From Schistocerca nitens (taxonomy: Eukaryota; Arthropoda; Insecta; Orthoptera; Acrididae), in assembly GCF_023898315.1 (NCBI RefSeq), contig NC_064623.1, positions 18,923,140-18,987,139 on the forward strand: a DNA stretch of 64,000 nt, read 5' to 3'. Each line of letters begins with the position of its first letter. Position 1 is the first letter of the stretch. The position numbers and the translations under genes are program-made. Under the pieces are notes generated by a model. The model ran no database searches. It was not told the DNA's origin and saw only the letters and a program-made list of their open reading frames with translations. Positions 32,614 to 44,121 of this stretch are shown piece by piece.

Positions 32614-33660
32614 AATCAAGAGCTACCACCATCATGGCGCTGGCGTTCCTGTCTGATTTTGCGATCCAGGAAGCTGCAAACTGTGGACTTAGAGCATTTG
32701 TGCCCTCCTCGCCGAATAAGACAGGCACTCCGTTGTGTGGGCGGCTTGTAGACTTGTAAATGTAGCCCCGGTAACTCTCAAACGGCCACTTTCTCGAATT
32801 GGGCAGTTTTGATCCCTACAGGACTCTCGCAGTTATAAAGTGTGTGTTCAAGAAACTTAAACTCAGTGACAATCTAACTGGCCTTCAGCTACAAGATATG
32901 TTATTGTTGTATTTCGAGAAGTGTCTTACTTTATATTTCTTTTTAATCCACGTCGGAGTAGATGTTTCATTAATCATTGATTAATGGACTTGTTCAGTCA
33001 TTGCTACCTGGATATTTTGTGTGCTTCTGTTGATGAATATATTGCTCCCCATGTTATCTTATCCTTCCTTGTATCATTTCTGTTCCTGTTTCTTTTTTTC
33101 TTTTTCTTTTCTTTCAGAGACTTCTAAATTTAGAAATTTTCCTCATAAATAGATTATATCGGTAGTATCCAATATCTTGATATCGTTCAGTTACAGGAAT
33201 TTTTTGTATTTGTGTAATCCGTTCAGTTGTTTACTTCTTTTTCGTGAAATAGTGGAATATTTATTTTGTCATACGACCCTTATTAGTTCGGTAGAGTCGC
33301 TCACGGTTGACCAACCTTCGTTTCGCAACTACTTCTTTTGACTTTTATGTATTTGGATATGAGTTCTCGTAACTTCTCATTTTCCACCTCATGTAGTTTG
33401 CACTGCAGTCATTATACGTTTAATTATGCGCCTACAACTACAGACGATTTCTGCACTATTTTCTTGTGGAATGTGAATAATTATATCCAACAGATACGTG
33501 AAGCAACAGTACATAATGAATCAGATGTCCAGAATATGTTAACTGGTCAGATGAAACAGGAGGAGGAAAGGAGTTGCAGATAGGTGTGAGAAAAGCAACC
33601 ATTCCTCCTCTTGTGAATTTTATGCATAGTGGATGCCGTTGAACTCCGTGACTATTCCTT
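32614..33660. other. No gene recognised (1 kb)
   Basis: AT-rich with short frames only. Confidence 0.5.
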
Positions 33661-33664
33661 TAGA

Positions 33665-34165
33665 GAGTGTATAAAAATTTCCGTTATCAGTCACAATAAA
33701 AGATTATTTATTTGCCACACGACTGTTTTCGGGCTTGTCCCTACACTCAGGCGTTTATACATTTATGTACATGTTTATATTGCTCAACATTAATGACCAC
33801 AGCGTAATTGTAATAATGATGCTTCATTTTCATTTATCTCCAGCATTATAAACATGTAAATGAATATATAAACACTTGAGGATGGGCACAAGCCCGAAAC
33901 CGGTTCAAATGGTTTAAATGGCTCTGAGCACTATGGGACTTAACATCTGAGGTCATCAGTCCCCTAGAACTACTGAAACCTAACTAACCTAAAGCCATCA
34001 CACACATCCATGCCCGAGGCAGGATTCGAACCTACGACCGCAGCAGTCACGCGGTTCCGGACTGAATCGCCTGGAACCGCTCGGCCACGGCGGCCGGCCA
34101 CCCGAAACCGGTCGTGTGATAAATAAATAATCTTAATTGTGACTGGTAGCGGAAATTTTTCTACA
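33665..34165. repeat. Palindromic repeat interrupted by a SINE
   Basis: The left arm (33665-33775) contains AAATTTCCGTTATCAGTCAC, AAGATTATTTATTTG and TTCGGGCTTGTCCCTACACT. The right arm, in reverse complement from about 34165, has AAATTTCCGCTACCAGTCAC, AAGATTATTTATTTAT and TTCGGG, then the SINE, then GGCTTGTGCCCATCCTCAAG. The arms are about 110 bp with a spacer of about 80 bp. The stem-loop GGGCACAAGCCCGAAAC at 33882-33900 recalls the PLE end motif. No coding sense. Confidence 0.8.
33905..34100 (-). mobile_element. tRNA-derived SINE (family I), inserted in the palindrome
   Basis: Minus orientation, with B box GGTTCGAATCC and the GAGCCATTT end. Perfect 12-bp target duplication CCCGAAACCGGT at 33893-33904 and 34101-34112. 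Confidence 0.95.
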
Positions 34166-34440
34166 TTACTCTTATGTCAGCTAGGTTTATCAACTTCTTT
34201 AAAAAATGAGATGAAGAATACAGATTCGTTTTTAGCTACGTGATAAAGTTAAAGCATGGGCAGATTACAGTGTCACACAGAGGTTCTGGTTCCCTGTTGG
34301 ACAGAAGCGAAACAGCTGGATATGCCGAGATGGAAACGACGCTGATGACTGCAGATAAAGATTTAATCTCCTCTTGATTACAGAGGGCTTTAGGATAAGA
34401 GACAGCCGACTGGACACAGTGTTTCAGAGGTGTGTGACTG

Positions 34441-34490
34441 AAATGGATGATGATGACAATGATGATGCTGATGATGGTGATAATGATATT
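34441..34490. repeat. (GAT)n-rich microsatellite
   Basis: Imperfect GATGAT repeats with some GAC and GCT units. Confidence 0.8.
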
Positions 34491-34791
34491 TGATTTGTTG
34501 GGCTCTCAACTGAGTGGTTATTGGAGCCCCTAGACATTCCCAATCTTTTCACTGTCCAGCCTCACCACTTTCCCAAATCATGAGTACAACACAAACATCC
34601 AGTCCCCAGGTGGAGAAACTGAAATGAAGGTGATGGAGAAAGATCCAATGTTGTGCAAAGGTACAGTCAAGACGATAACGTATCCGATTTGGTACTGCAG
34701 ATGACATGATGAGGTAAGTTTGATATTTCAAGGTAGCTATATAACAAGAGCAAAAATACAGACCCATAAAATTAAAGACTGATATCCTTAA

Positions 34792-35715
34792 GTGGTTGGG
34801 AAGGGAGTGAGAAAGGGTTGTAGCCTATCCCCGATGTTATTCAATCTGTATATTGAGCAAGCAGTAAAGGAAACGAAAGAAAAATTCGGAGTAGGAATTA
34901 AAATCCATGGAGAAGAAATAAAAACTTTGAGGTTCGCCGATTACATTGTAATTCTGTCAGAGACAGCAAAGGACCTGGAAGAGCAGCTGAACGGAATGCA
35001 CAGTGTCTTGAAAGGAGGATATAACATGATCATCAACAAAAGCAAAACGAGGATAATGGAATGTAGTCGAATTCAATCGGGTGATGCTGAGGGTATTAGA
35101 TTAGGAAATGAGACGCTTAAAGTAGTAAATGAGTTTAGCTATTTGGGGAGCAAAATAACTGAGGATGGTCGGAGTAGAAGAGACATAAAATGTAGACTGG
35201 CAATGGCAAGGAGAGCGTTTCTGAAGAAGAGAAATTTGTTAACATCGACTATAGATTTAAATGTCAGGAAGTCATTTCTGAAAGTATTTGTATGGAGTGT
35301 AGCCATGTATGGAAGTGAAACGTGGACGATAAATAGTTTAGACAAAAAGAGAATAGAAGCTTTCGAAATGTGGTGCCACAGAAGAATGCTGAAGATTAGA
35401 TGGGTAGATCACATAACTAATCAGGGGGTATTGAATAGAATTGGGAAGAAGAGAAATTTGTAGCACAACTTGAGTAGAAGAAGGGATCGGTTGGTAGGAC
35501 ATATTCTGAGGCATCAAGGGGTCACCAAATTCGCATTGGAGGTCAGCACAGAGGGTAAAAATCGTAAAGGAAGACCAAGACATGAATACACTAAACAGAT
35601 TCAGAAGGATGTAGGTTGCAGTAGGTACTGGGAGATGAAGAACCTTGCACAGGATAGAGTAGCATGGAGAGCTGCATGAAGCCAGTCTCTGAACTGAAGA
35701 CCACAACAACAACAT
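34792..35715 (+). pseudogene. RTE-like LINE (family I), RT and 3' end, copy 3
   Basis: The open frame 34792-35463 starts inside the RT fingers/palm: VGKGVRKGCSLSPMLFNLYI, then TLRFADYIVILSE, where the second Asp of FADD is Tyr, then EFSYLGSKITEDGRSRRDI, VAMYGSETWTINSLDKKRI and EMWCHRRMLKIRWVDH. A TAG at 35461 (from TGG) stops it. The same frame continues from 35464 with RRRDRLVGHILRHQGV and KGRPRHEYTKQIQKDVGC. 3' end CTGAAGACCACAACAACAAC. The best copy of this family here, but inactive and 5'-truncated. Clade assignment is from the YGSETW and FADD context. Confidence 0.87.
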
Positions 35716-35990
35716 CCTTAACATCGGTTTACTGCAAAATTCATGAACATATTCCAGTTTCGAATATAGTACCAGGTGATCCAAAAGTCGTTTAACTTTT
35801 GCAAATGCACTAATTCACGGAATAATGTGGGTAGGGAGGTAAACATTGACACCATACCTCAAATGACATGGGTGTTTTATTGAGACTAAAAACGAGTGCA
35901 AAAACTGGCCAATAGATGGTGCTGGACAGGAACACGTGAGTGGCGCTGCTTGAGAATCATGTATAAAATGAGCCAATGTAAGAGAAGAAG

Positions 35991-37153
35991 TCTGGGGATT
36001 GCAACCTTCCACCATCCTCCACACCTACAAACAACTCATTCGTCCCATCCTCTGTTATGCCAGCATTGCCTGGATCTCCCCCCCCCCCTCCCCTCCATCT
36101 TTATAAAGCAATCTAAATCCTTGGTCACCTCGTGCTCCACCTTGCCTTCCATATCCGCCTTCTGTCCCCCACACGGCTCCTGTACAAACTCATCCCTTTC
36201 CCCCAACTCCTCCTTTTCCTCTTAACACATCTGCATCCTTTACATGGTCCACAGGCTTGATCGCACCTACACTTTGGTATCCTCCTTCCTCTCTACCCCT
36301 CACCCATTGCTGCGCCTCTATCACTGTATCCCATCACCTTTCCACCTCCATACCCTCCACGTCATTCTTCAGGACAATTTCCAGCATCTCCCCCTCCCAG
36401 ATGGTGAACTTCGCTTTGACATCTACCCTTCCTGCCAACTGTAGCCTGGCCTTGTTTCTGCCCTCCTCCCCAGGGCCCCCTCTTTCCCATCTGACCTTTC
36501 CCCTGAGCGGTTTTTCCTCTTCCCTCCCCCTCCCCCGAGTCTCTGCGCTCACTCCTTGGCTGTTTTCCTCTCGCGTCACTCCCTCTCTGGGCCACCTTTG
36601 GCGCGCCCCTCATCCCATGCCCCTTTCTATCCCCAACTTCTAGCACTGCTCCTTAGCCCCTTACCTTCTCCCTCATATCCCTACCCCTGGCAGATTATCC
36701 CAGGTTTTTTATTCATCATCGAGTGTACCGCATCAGTGTTGTGTTAGGGCCATTCTACAGTGTCGTTTTTATAGTATACTCGACTTATATATAGTTTTCC
36801 TGTCCGTGATTGTTACGTGCTACACCACCCATCTCGTGTCTGTTTTAATCACTTGGCGACTTTTTATGCTCCGGTCTTTCTTCGCCTTGTCTCTTTTAAT
36901 CCTTCTAGTCTGTGTTTTTTTTGTATAAAACGCTTTCTTAGAATTTTATCTCCATTTTACAGTCATTCATTTTTGTATGCTTTCTTCCATTACGTTCCCC
37001 CTTTTTTATATATCTCTGTTCCACCATTTTTTCTTCTTTATATTGTTTTAAATGTCCTCCTGTACAGTTCTAATGTTTCTCTGCTGAAGGGCAACGCATA
37101 TGCTGCTGCCAGCCCGCCCTGAATTGGGAAATACAATAAAGGAAAAAAAAAAA
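35991..37153 (+). mobile_element. LINE 3' end with poly(A) (I/Jockey/R1 group)
   Basis: Begins in a frame that reads KQLIRPILCYASIAWIS (about 36021-36071), a motif found after the RT of I/Jockey-type LINEs. The following 600 bases are strongly C- and T-rich. The 3' part is AT-rich and ends AATACAATAAAGG followed by a run of A (37143-37153). It is inserted in the mariner-type element, with related AGAGAAGAAG and AAGAAAGAG sequences on either side as a possible target duplication. The pyrimidine-rich long frames are composition effects. Confidence 0.75.
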
Positions 37154-37159
37154 GAAAGA

Positions 37160-37545
37160 GACTCAGATCGTCCGTAGACTGGCCGACAAACACCTGAGGG
37201 AAGGTTCAACTTCTAAGCACGATAGCGCTCCATCCCATTTTTGCTACACGTGTTGTCAAAGATCGCGTGCCGAGCCGCCACTTCCATCATGCTTGTCATC
37301 CCAGGATTCCAAGACCTCAATCCGTGGGATTATTGGTTGTGGGGTTACCTGAAGTCGCAAATGTACAGTGATTGTTCAACCTCGTTGGGGATGCTAAAAC
37401 ACAACATCTGACAGCAATTTAACACCATACCTAGTGATACGCAGCACAGAGTTATTCAAGACATTGCCCCTCAACTACGGGTATTGGTGGTGAAAGACAG
37501 TCGACATGTTGAGTATTTGTTTTATAAAGAACATCGTCTTCGCTA
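37160..37545 (+). pseudogene. Mariner-superfamily transposase C-terminus
   Basis: Two frames together give SRHFHHACHPRIP, then WDYWLWGYLKSQMYSDC (the conserved segment with the third Asp) and SLGMLKHNI, a stop, QQFNTIPSDTQHRVIQDIAP and HVEYLFYKEHRLR to a stop. This is the usual end of the insect mariner-type proteins that carry DYWLWG. Nothing upstream remains to act as an enzyme. Confidence 0.75.
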
Positions 37546-37757
37546 AAAATCAATTCTTAAGCTGATTTCTACTTTTATATCTCATGAAGCACAATCTGTC
37601 ACACAATTTTTTGCACCCATTTTTGTGTTGTGAGTAGAGCCCCCGTGTCACTTCAAGCACGGCGTCAGTTTTTACCCCTCTACCTATATTAATCTGTGAA
37701 GTATTGAATTTTCCAACGTTAACGGACTTTTAGATCGCCCTGTAAGTTTCCTTGAGA

Positions 37758-39095
37758 CAGAAAAGCTTCTCTCCAGTATTCAGCAAAGATTTAGAAGGCA
37801 CCAATCGTGGGAAACTCAGCTTACGCTTTGGTCATATGATATCCTCCAAACCTCGGAGAAAATGGGCAACAGCCGGATTCAGTATTTCTGGATTTCCTTA
37901 AAGCGTTCAACGCGGTGCCGATCTGCAGACTGTTGACGAATGTCCGGGCATACGGAATAGTTTCACAGATTTGTGTGTGGCTCGAAGACTTTCCACATAA
38001 TAGAACGCAATAAGATGTGCTACACTGCGACTGTTCTTCAAAGACAAGGGTATCGTGAGGAAGTGTGACAGGACCGTTTTTGTTCTTTGTGTACATAAAT
38101 TATCTGATGGAAAGGATGAGCAGTGATTTGCGGCTATTCGCTGATGGTGGTCTAGGGTACGGGACCGTGTATTCGTTCTGTGAAAGCAGGAGGACACAGG
38201 ATGACTTGAGCAAAGTTTCTACTTGTTGTGCTAAATGACAGTTTGCGGTAAATGTAGAAAATGTAAGTTAATGCTGATGAACAGGGAAAACTGTGATGTA
38301 ATGTTCGAATGCAGCGTTAGTTGTGTGCTGCTTGGCACAATCAGGTCAATTAGATATCTAGGCGTAATGTTGCAAAGCGATATGAAGTGGAACGAGTGCG
38401 TAATGACCGTAGTAGGGATGGCGAACGATCGACTTCGGTTTATTGAAAGAGTTTTGGAAAAGTGTAGCACATCTAAAAGGAGACATTTTACAAAACATTA
38501 GTGTGATCCATTGTTAGGATCCGCACCAGATCGGATTAAAGGAAGACATCGTAGTAATCCAAGGGCGTGCCGATTTGCTACTGGTAGGTTCGAGCGACAC
38601 GCCAATATTACTGAGGTGCTTCATGAACTCAAATGGGAATCCTTGGAGGGAAGGTGACGTTCTTTTCGCGAAACACTGCTGGGAAAAGTTAGAGAACCGT
38701 CATTTGCCGCTGCATTCACGGAGATTCTACTGCCGCCAACGTACAATTCGGGTAAGGACCTCGAGGACAAGAAAAGAGAAATTAGAGCTGGTACGGAAGT
38801 ATAAAGGCAGTCGTTTCTTCCTCGGTCCATTTCCAACTGGAGCAGCAAAGGAAACACCTAGTAATCATATAAAGTACCCTCCACCATGCATCATACGCTT
38901 GCTTCCGGAGTGTATAGTGCGACTGCTACGGTCGCAGGTTCGAATCCTGCCTTGGGCATGGATGTGTGTGGTGTCCTTAGGTTAGTTAGGTTTAATTAGT
39001 TCTACGTTCTAGGCGACTGATGACTCAGAAGTTAAGTCGCATAGTGCTCAGAGCCATTTGAACCGGAGTGTATATAGATGGTGATGTAGATGTAG
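37758..39095 (+). pseudogene. Jockey-like LINE (family G), RT and 3' end, copy 2
   Basis: Starts with KLLSSIQQRFRRHQSWETQL, then the RT motif A region as FLDFLKAFNAV (about 37885), SVTGPFLFFVYINYL, and LRLFADGGLGYG, where the second Asp of FADD is Gly. After a frameshift SIRYLGVMLQSDMKWNECVM (38349-38408) and RFATGRFERHANITEVLHEL (38569-38628) follow. The 3' untranslated end finishes GATGTAGATGTAG at 39095, like copy 1 at 16846. A truncated SINE interrupts the last 200 bases. Several stops. Confidence 0.82.
38917..39062 (+). mobile_element. tRNA-derived SINE (family I), 5'-truncated
   Basis: Starts at GTGCGACTGCTACGGTCG, without the A box, and ends GAGCCATTTGAA. Perfect 12-bp duplication CCGGAGTGTATA at 38905-38916 and 39063-39074 within the LINE 3' end. 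Confidence 0.93.
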
Positions 39096-39183
39096 ACTCA
39101 CAGTTGACTAAGGACCCGATGAAGTAAACAGAGCGTGTGAGAATCATGCTTCCTGACCGATCGCATCCAACCGAAATGAGTAA

Positions 39184-40737
39184 ATGAAGAGCTTTTCTAG
39201 GAGCTCTTTGCGGTGTGGGGGAGTAGCCATGTATGTAAAAAACGGTATCCCATTTGAGTCAATTGATGTTTCAAAGTACTGCACTGAAAATGTGTTTGAA
39301 TGTTGTGCAGGTGTGGTTAAATTTAGTGGAGCTAAACTTCTTACTGTTGTTATTTATAGATCCCCAGACTCCGATTTCACAACATTTTTGCTAAAGCTAG
39401 AGGAGGTTCTTGGTTCACTTTATAGGAAATACAAAAAGTTAGTTATATGTGGTGACTTCAATATTAATTGTATAAGTGATTGTGCAAGGAAAAGGATGCT
39501 GGTAGACCTCCTTAATTCATATAATCTTATGCAAACCGTATTCTTTCCAACGAGAGTGCAAGGGAACAGTAGAACAACCATAGACAATATTTTTGTTCAT
39601 TCGTCATTATTAGAAGGGCATTCTGTTAGCAAAAAGGTGAATGGCCTTTCAGATCATGATGCACAAATTTTAAGTCTAAAAGATTTTTGTGCTGCAACAC
39701 ATGTTAAATATAGTTACCAACTTTTTAGGAAAGCTGATCCAGTTGCTGTACAGACTTTTGTAAACCTTATCAAGGAACAAGAGTGGCAAGATGTTTATAG
39801 TGCTGATACAGTAGACGATAAATATAATGCTTTCCTCAAGACTTTTCTCGTGCTCTTTGAAAGTTGCTTTCCGTTAGAACGTTCAAAACAGGGTACTAGC
39901 ACAAACAGGCAGCCTGGGTGGCTGACTAAAGGGATAAGAATATCTTGTAGAACAAAGTGGCAATTATATCGAAACGTTAGAAACAGTCACAATCTAAATG
40001 CAGCAGCCCATTGCAAACAGTATTGTAAGGTGCTTAAAAAAGTTATTAGGAAGGCAAAAAGTATGTGGTATGCAGATAGAATAGCTAAGTCTCAGGATAA
40101 AATTAAAACCATATGGTCAGTCGTAAAGGAAGTGGCTGGTCTGCAGAGACAGGTCGAGAATATAGAATCAGTGCGTAGTGGGGATGTCCGTGTTACTGAT
40201 AAGTCGCATATATGTACAGTACTTAATAATCACTTTCTGAATATAGTAGGTGAACTAAATAGAAACCTAGTCCCAACAGGGAATCATATAGCGCTCTTAG
40301 AAAAAAGTGTTCCGAGACTGTTACCTGAAATGCTCCTCCATGATACTGACAAGAGGGAGATTGAGTTAATAATTAAATCACTAAAGACCAAGAACTCTCA
40401 TGGATACGACGGGGTATCTAGCAGAATACTGAAGTATTGTTCCACGTATGTTAGCTCAGTAATTAGCCATATCTGTAACTTTTCCTTTAGGAGTGGTCGG
40501 TTTCCTGACCGATTGAAGTACTCGGTAGTGAAGCCACTTTATAAAAAGGGAGACAGGGATAATGTTGACAATTATAGACCTATTTCTATGCCATCGGTGT
40601 TTGCTAAAGTTATCGAGAAGGTTGTATATACAAGATTACTGGAGCATTTAAATTCACATAATTTGCTGTCAAATGTTCAGTTTGGTTTTAGAAATGGTTT
40701 AACAACTGAAAATGCTATATTCTCTTTTTCTCTGTGA
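39184..40737 (+). pseudogene. LINE L endonuclease and RT N-terminal part
   Basis: 517 open codons. The start is a truncated apurinic-like endonuclease: SLRCGGVAMYVKNGIPFES, VVIYRSPDSDFTTF, then LVICGDFNINCISD (the conserved GDFN), TTIDNIFVHSSL (TxxDNIF) and GLSDHDAQILSL (the SDH box). The linker and RT fingers follow: RQPGWLTKGIRISCRTKWQL, IIKSLKTKNSHGYDGVSSRI, DRLKYSVVKPLYKKGDRDNV, NYRPISMPSVFAKVIEKVVY and NVQFGFRNGLTTENAIFSF. It stops where RT motif A should begin. A few catalytic endonuclease residues from the missing N-terminus are absent. Confidence 0.9.
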
Positions 40738-41781
40738 GGTAGCTTACAATTGGTTCGCCTCTTACTTTAAGAACAGAAAGCAGAAGGTAATCTTCCGCAA
40801 TATTGAGAGTGGTAACGATGTTCAGTCCCAATGGGGCACTGTTAAAAGGGGCGTTCCCCAAGGGTCGGTGCTGTGGCCACTGCTGTTTCTTATTTATATA
40901 AATGATATGCCTTCTACTATTACAGGTGATTCAAAAATATTTCTGTTTGCTGATGACACCACCTTGGTAGTGAAGGATCTTGTGTGTAATATTGAAACAT
41001 TATCAAATAATTTAGTTCATGATATAAGTTCGTGGCTAGTGGAAAATAATTTGATGCTAAATCACAGTAAGACTCAGTTTTTACAGTATCTAACTCACAA
41101 TTCAACAAGAACTGACATTTTAATCAGACAGAATGGGCATGTTATAAGCGAGACGGAACAGTTCAAGTTCCTAGGCGTACGGATAGATAGTAAGCTGTTG
41201 TGGAAAGCCCATGTTCAGGATCTTGTTCAGAAACTAAATGCCGCTTTATTTACCATTAGAACAGTATCTGAAATAAGTGATATTTCAACACGAAAAGTAG
41301 TATACTTCGCATATTTTCATACGCTTATGTCATATGGTATTACTTACTTTTTGGGGTAATTCTTCTGATTCAAAAAGTGTATTTTTGGCTCAAAAAGGGG
41401 CTGTTCGAGCTATGTATGGTGTAAGTTCGAAAACCTCTTGTCGACCCCTATTCAATAGTCTGGGAATTTTGACATTGCCCTCACAGTATGTTTTTTTCTT
41501 TAATGTCGTTTGTTGTTAGCAATATTAGCTTATTCCCCAGAGTTAGCAGCTTTCACTCAGTTAATACTAGGCAGAAATCAAATCTGTATGTGGAATGCAC
41601 TTCCTTGACTCTTGTGCAGAAAGGAGTGCAGTATTCTGCTGCATCCATTTTCAATAAGCTACCACAAGAACTCAAAAATCTTAGCAGTAGCCCAAACTCT
41701 TTTAAGTCTAAACTGAAGAGTTTCCTCATGGCTCACTCCTTCTATTCTGTCGAGGAGCTCCTGGAAGAGCTAAAAAATTAA
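40738..41781 (+). pseudogene. LINE L RT C-terminal part and tail domain
   Basis: Resumes with VAYNWFASYFKNRKQKVIF, RGVPQGSVLWPLLFLIYIND and FLFADDTTLVV, an intact FADD box, then WLVENNLMLNHSKTQFL and FKFLGVRIDSKLLWKAHVQD. About 40 codons containing motif A (the first catalytic Asp) are missing at the junction with the preceding frame. After a stop at 41357 the neighbouring frames give AQKGAVRAMYGVSSKTSC and LFNSLGILTLPSQYVF, then QYSAASIFNKLPQELKNLSS to a stop at 41779. That last block is a frequent end of CR1-group proteins. Confidence 0.88.
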
Positions 41782-41973
41782 GCAAATTCCAGTGTTACAT
41801 TCTTGATTTTCTTTATTTAAACTAACGACTTGTCGCCTGAATATGTTTCTTATATTTCATTTCATCTGTTTCTACAATCGTGTTATAATTTCATGTATTG
41901 ACTCGTTCCATGACCATGGAGACTTCTCCTAAATGTGGTCCCACGGAACAATAAATAAATAAATAAATAAATC

Positions 41974-42685
41974 AATTAAGCGAATGTTGCACCCACACCT
42001 TAGATAAACTCTTACAGCTAGCGCCAGTCTTCCAGAGTTTCCTGTGTTTGTGCCGTGTGGAACTACCTCACAGTAGCAAAGGTTTGCAACACTAAAATTT
42101 CGACAAAATTTTGTTAAACCTGATTTGTATATTTCTAAGTTTTTTGATAACATCAATACAAGAGAGAGATATCGTGCGCACAAGGAATGAAATTACCATC
42201 GACAAAACAGCAATAAAAGCAATTGTGTAATGTTGATGCATTGAGTAGTTCTGAAAGCGGTGCTGATATTCAAGACAATAAAAGAGGGTTAAAAGTTGTG
42301 AGCTATCTGGGGAAGTTAACCTTGCATTACTGAGTAACTGTTTCACCACATATCCAGTCTAGCTTACCAAATTACCAACCAGACTAACATTAATTATAAT
42401 CTTTTAATAGTCATCTTACGACAACCGGTGATATATATATATAAAAAGAGAATTTAAATAAAAAGAAATAAATCAGTTTATATTTGGACATTTATTTTAA
42501 CATTGATCATTGTTCTGTTAAAATTTCAGAATATTAAACTTGATTCATAACTAAACTGGTGCATTATTTAGGATTGTGAAAATGTGAGTCTGTAATCTTA
42601 CAGAACACATCAAATATGGAGCCAAGATTGGGAGACTGCATACAACACTGCATTAATAAAATAACACACGAAGAACGTTGAAACA
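41974..42685. other. No gene recognised
   Basis: Nothing identifiable. Short (AT)n at 42431-42442. Confidence 0.5.
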
Positions 42686-42686
42686 T

Positions 42687-42855
42687 GTTGTTGTTGTTGT
42701 GGTCTTCAGTTCTGAGACTGGTTTGATGCAGCTCTCCATGCTACTCTATCCTGTGCAAGCTTCTTCATCTCCCAGTACCTACTGCAACGTACATCCTTCT
42801 GAATCTGCTTAGTGTATTCATCTCTTCGTCTCCCTCTACGATTTTTACCCTTAAC
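42687..42855 (-). mobile_element. RTE-like LINE (family I) 3' fragment, copy 4
   Basis: In reverse complement it matches the last 170 bases of copies 2 and 3: GGTAAAAATCGTAGAGGGAG, ACACTAAGCAGATTCAGAAG and GAAGACCACAACAACAACAA. Only the extreme C-terminal codons and tail are present, an extreme 5' truncation. Confidence 0.9.
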
Positions 42856-42859
42856 ATAA

Positions 42860-43904
42860 GCAAGAGGAAATTAACCACAACCAACCGATTCAATTTTCAC
42901 CCAAAGAAATTACGTTCGTAGCGCAATCCCGTCCGTCATGAAATTACCACACACTGGTATACTAAATTCATACTAACTCTCTGTGAAATCTTCCCGAAAA
43001 GAATAGCTCAGGGCTACTCTGATGATTACACCACATGCTTCACGTGGTCAATTTGGTTTACACAAAGAGTGTAACTCCACAATAATTTTGATAATTAAAA
43101 TAAATTACATCTAAACGCAATTTACAAAAGAAAAACCTCGAACTGGTTACTATCGTCTCACTATTAACCTGGTGGGTCAAACAATTGTATAAGCACGTGG
43201 TACTGATCTCAGAAAGTACAACCCACGTGGGTTTAATATAAAGAAAAGTTGCTATATTGAAAAACATTGTCAAGACGAGACGTTATAATCTCACACACAT
43301 TCGCATTTAAGACTGATGATCTTAGCTAGTTACGGATCATCAACCCGTGGTTCCACTTTACTCACAAAGTAGTGACAAAGCAACTACTGGAAGATATTCT
43401 GAACTTCACACTCGAAACACACTGCGTTGCAATTTAAGATAACATTAGATATTTTAGATCTAAACCTGGAATAAAGGTGATTAAATTTTCAGTTAGGCTG
43501 AACTTAAGAAATCCATTGTCCTACAGACTTAGCAGAGACGCGCTTAGCCGGAGATCTTACCACTTCAGACGCTCGCCACGGACAGACTGCCGTGGGCCCC
43601 TATCGGGGGTGGTTCACAGATACAAACGGAAGTGGCCAGAGAGGCAGCTCCCTATACCAACATGACAATGGACACACAGGACCATACCAAGAATAGAAAC
43701 CTCTTTGCTTTTAGAAAGTGTAGCTACCTATTCCGACGTTGGTCCTACTGTTCTCTAGCAGACAGTGTCTGCTACCATCGAGCATGCAACTAGAAATACA
43801 TTTGATCATTCATCATTTCACACAGAAGGGAAGGGTGATGACTGTATCTTATCATATACAGTATATAAAAGAAAGCGGATGTAGGTTCTGTATGAGACTG
43901 TGTG
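42860..43904. other. No gene recognised (1 kb)
   Basis: Unassigned. It may belong with the duplicated segment that follows, as part of one larger repeat, but I cannot show this. Confidence 0.4.
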
Positions 43905-43905
43905 A

Positions 43906-44050
43906 TTATGTGTAAAAGTAACACGTTCCACTGCTCAGTCTCCTCCCAGACAGTCAGAAACACCATAGTCAATTTAGAAGAGGAATTTATAGCGTAAATG
44001 ATAACAGATTTAAGAAATTAACATGAAAGGAATCCAACAGAGACCTTTCA
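43906..44050 (+). repeat. Direct repeat, unit 1
   Basis: Begins TTATGTGTAAAAGTAACACG and ends CAACAGAGACCTTTCA. It recurs at 44122-44268 with a few substitutions and a 2-bp indel. The two units are 216 bp apart start to start. Confidence 0.88.
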
Positions 44051-44121
44051 CTATACTCTGTTCTCCATGAGAATAAACTTGATGTAATTTAATGTGTAGT
44101 AGTGTGACAGATCGTTCTTGT

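Larger units (their letters stand above)
35773..37742 (+). mobile_element. Mariner-superfamily transposon remnant with LINE inside
   Basis: The ends form an imperfect TIR: CAGGTGATCCAAAAGTCGTT at 35773 and, in reverse complement from 37742, CAGGGCGATCTAAAAGTCCG, with TA just outside the right end. Between them are a noncoding 5' part (35793-35990), a 1.16-kb LINE insertion and the transposase C-terminus. The N-terminal and most of the catalytic coding sequence are deleted. Confidence 0.78.
39184..41973 (+). mobile_element. CR1/Daphne-like LINE (family L), longest LINE copy here
   Basis: A 2.8-kb LINE with endonuclease, RT and C-terminal region in order, then a short 3' untranslated part ending in (AAAT)n (41950-41973). 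5'-truncated inside the endonuclease domain. One in-frame break and one internal deletion separate the two main frames. Confidence 0.9.

Noticed and set aside
36244..36747. Long overlapping frames of up to 128 codons on both strands
   Set aside because: The region is the C/T-rich 3' part of a LINE. Frames are proline/serine-rich in every reading, as expected from composition.
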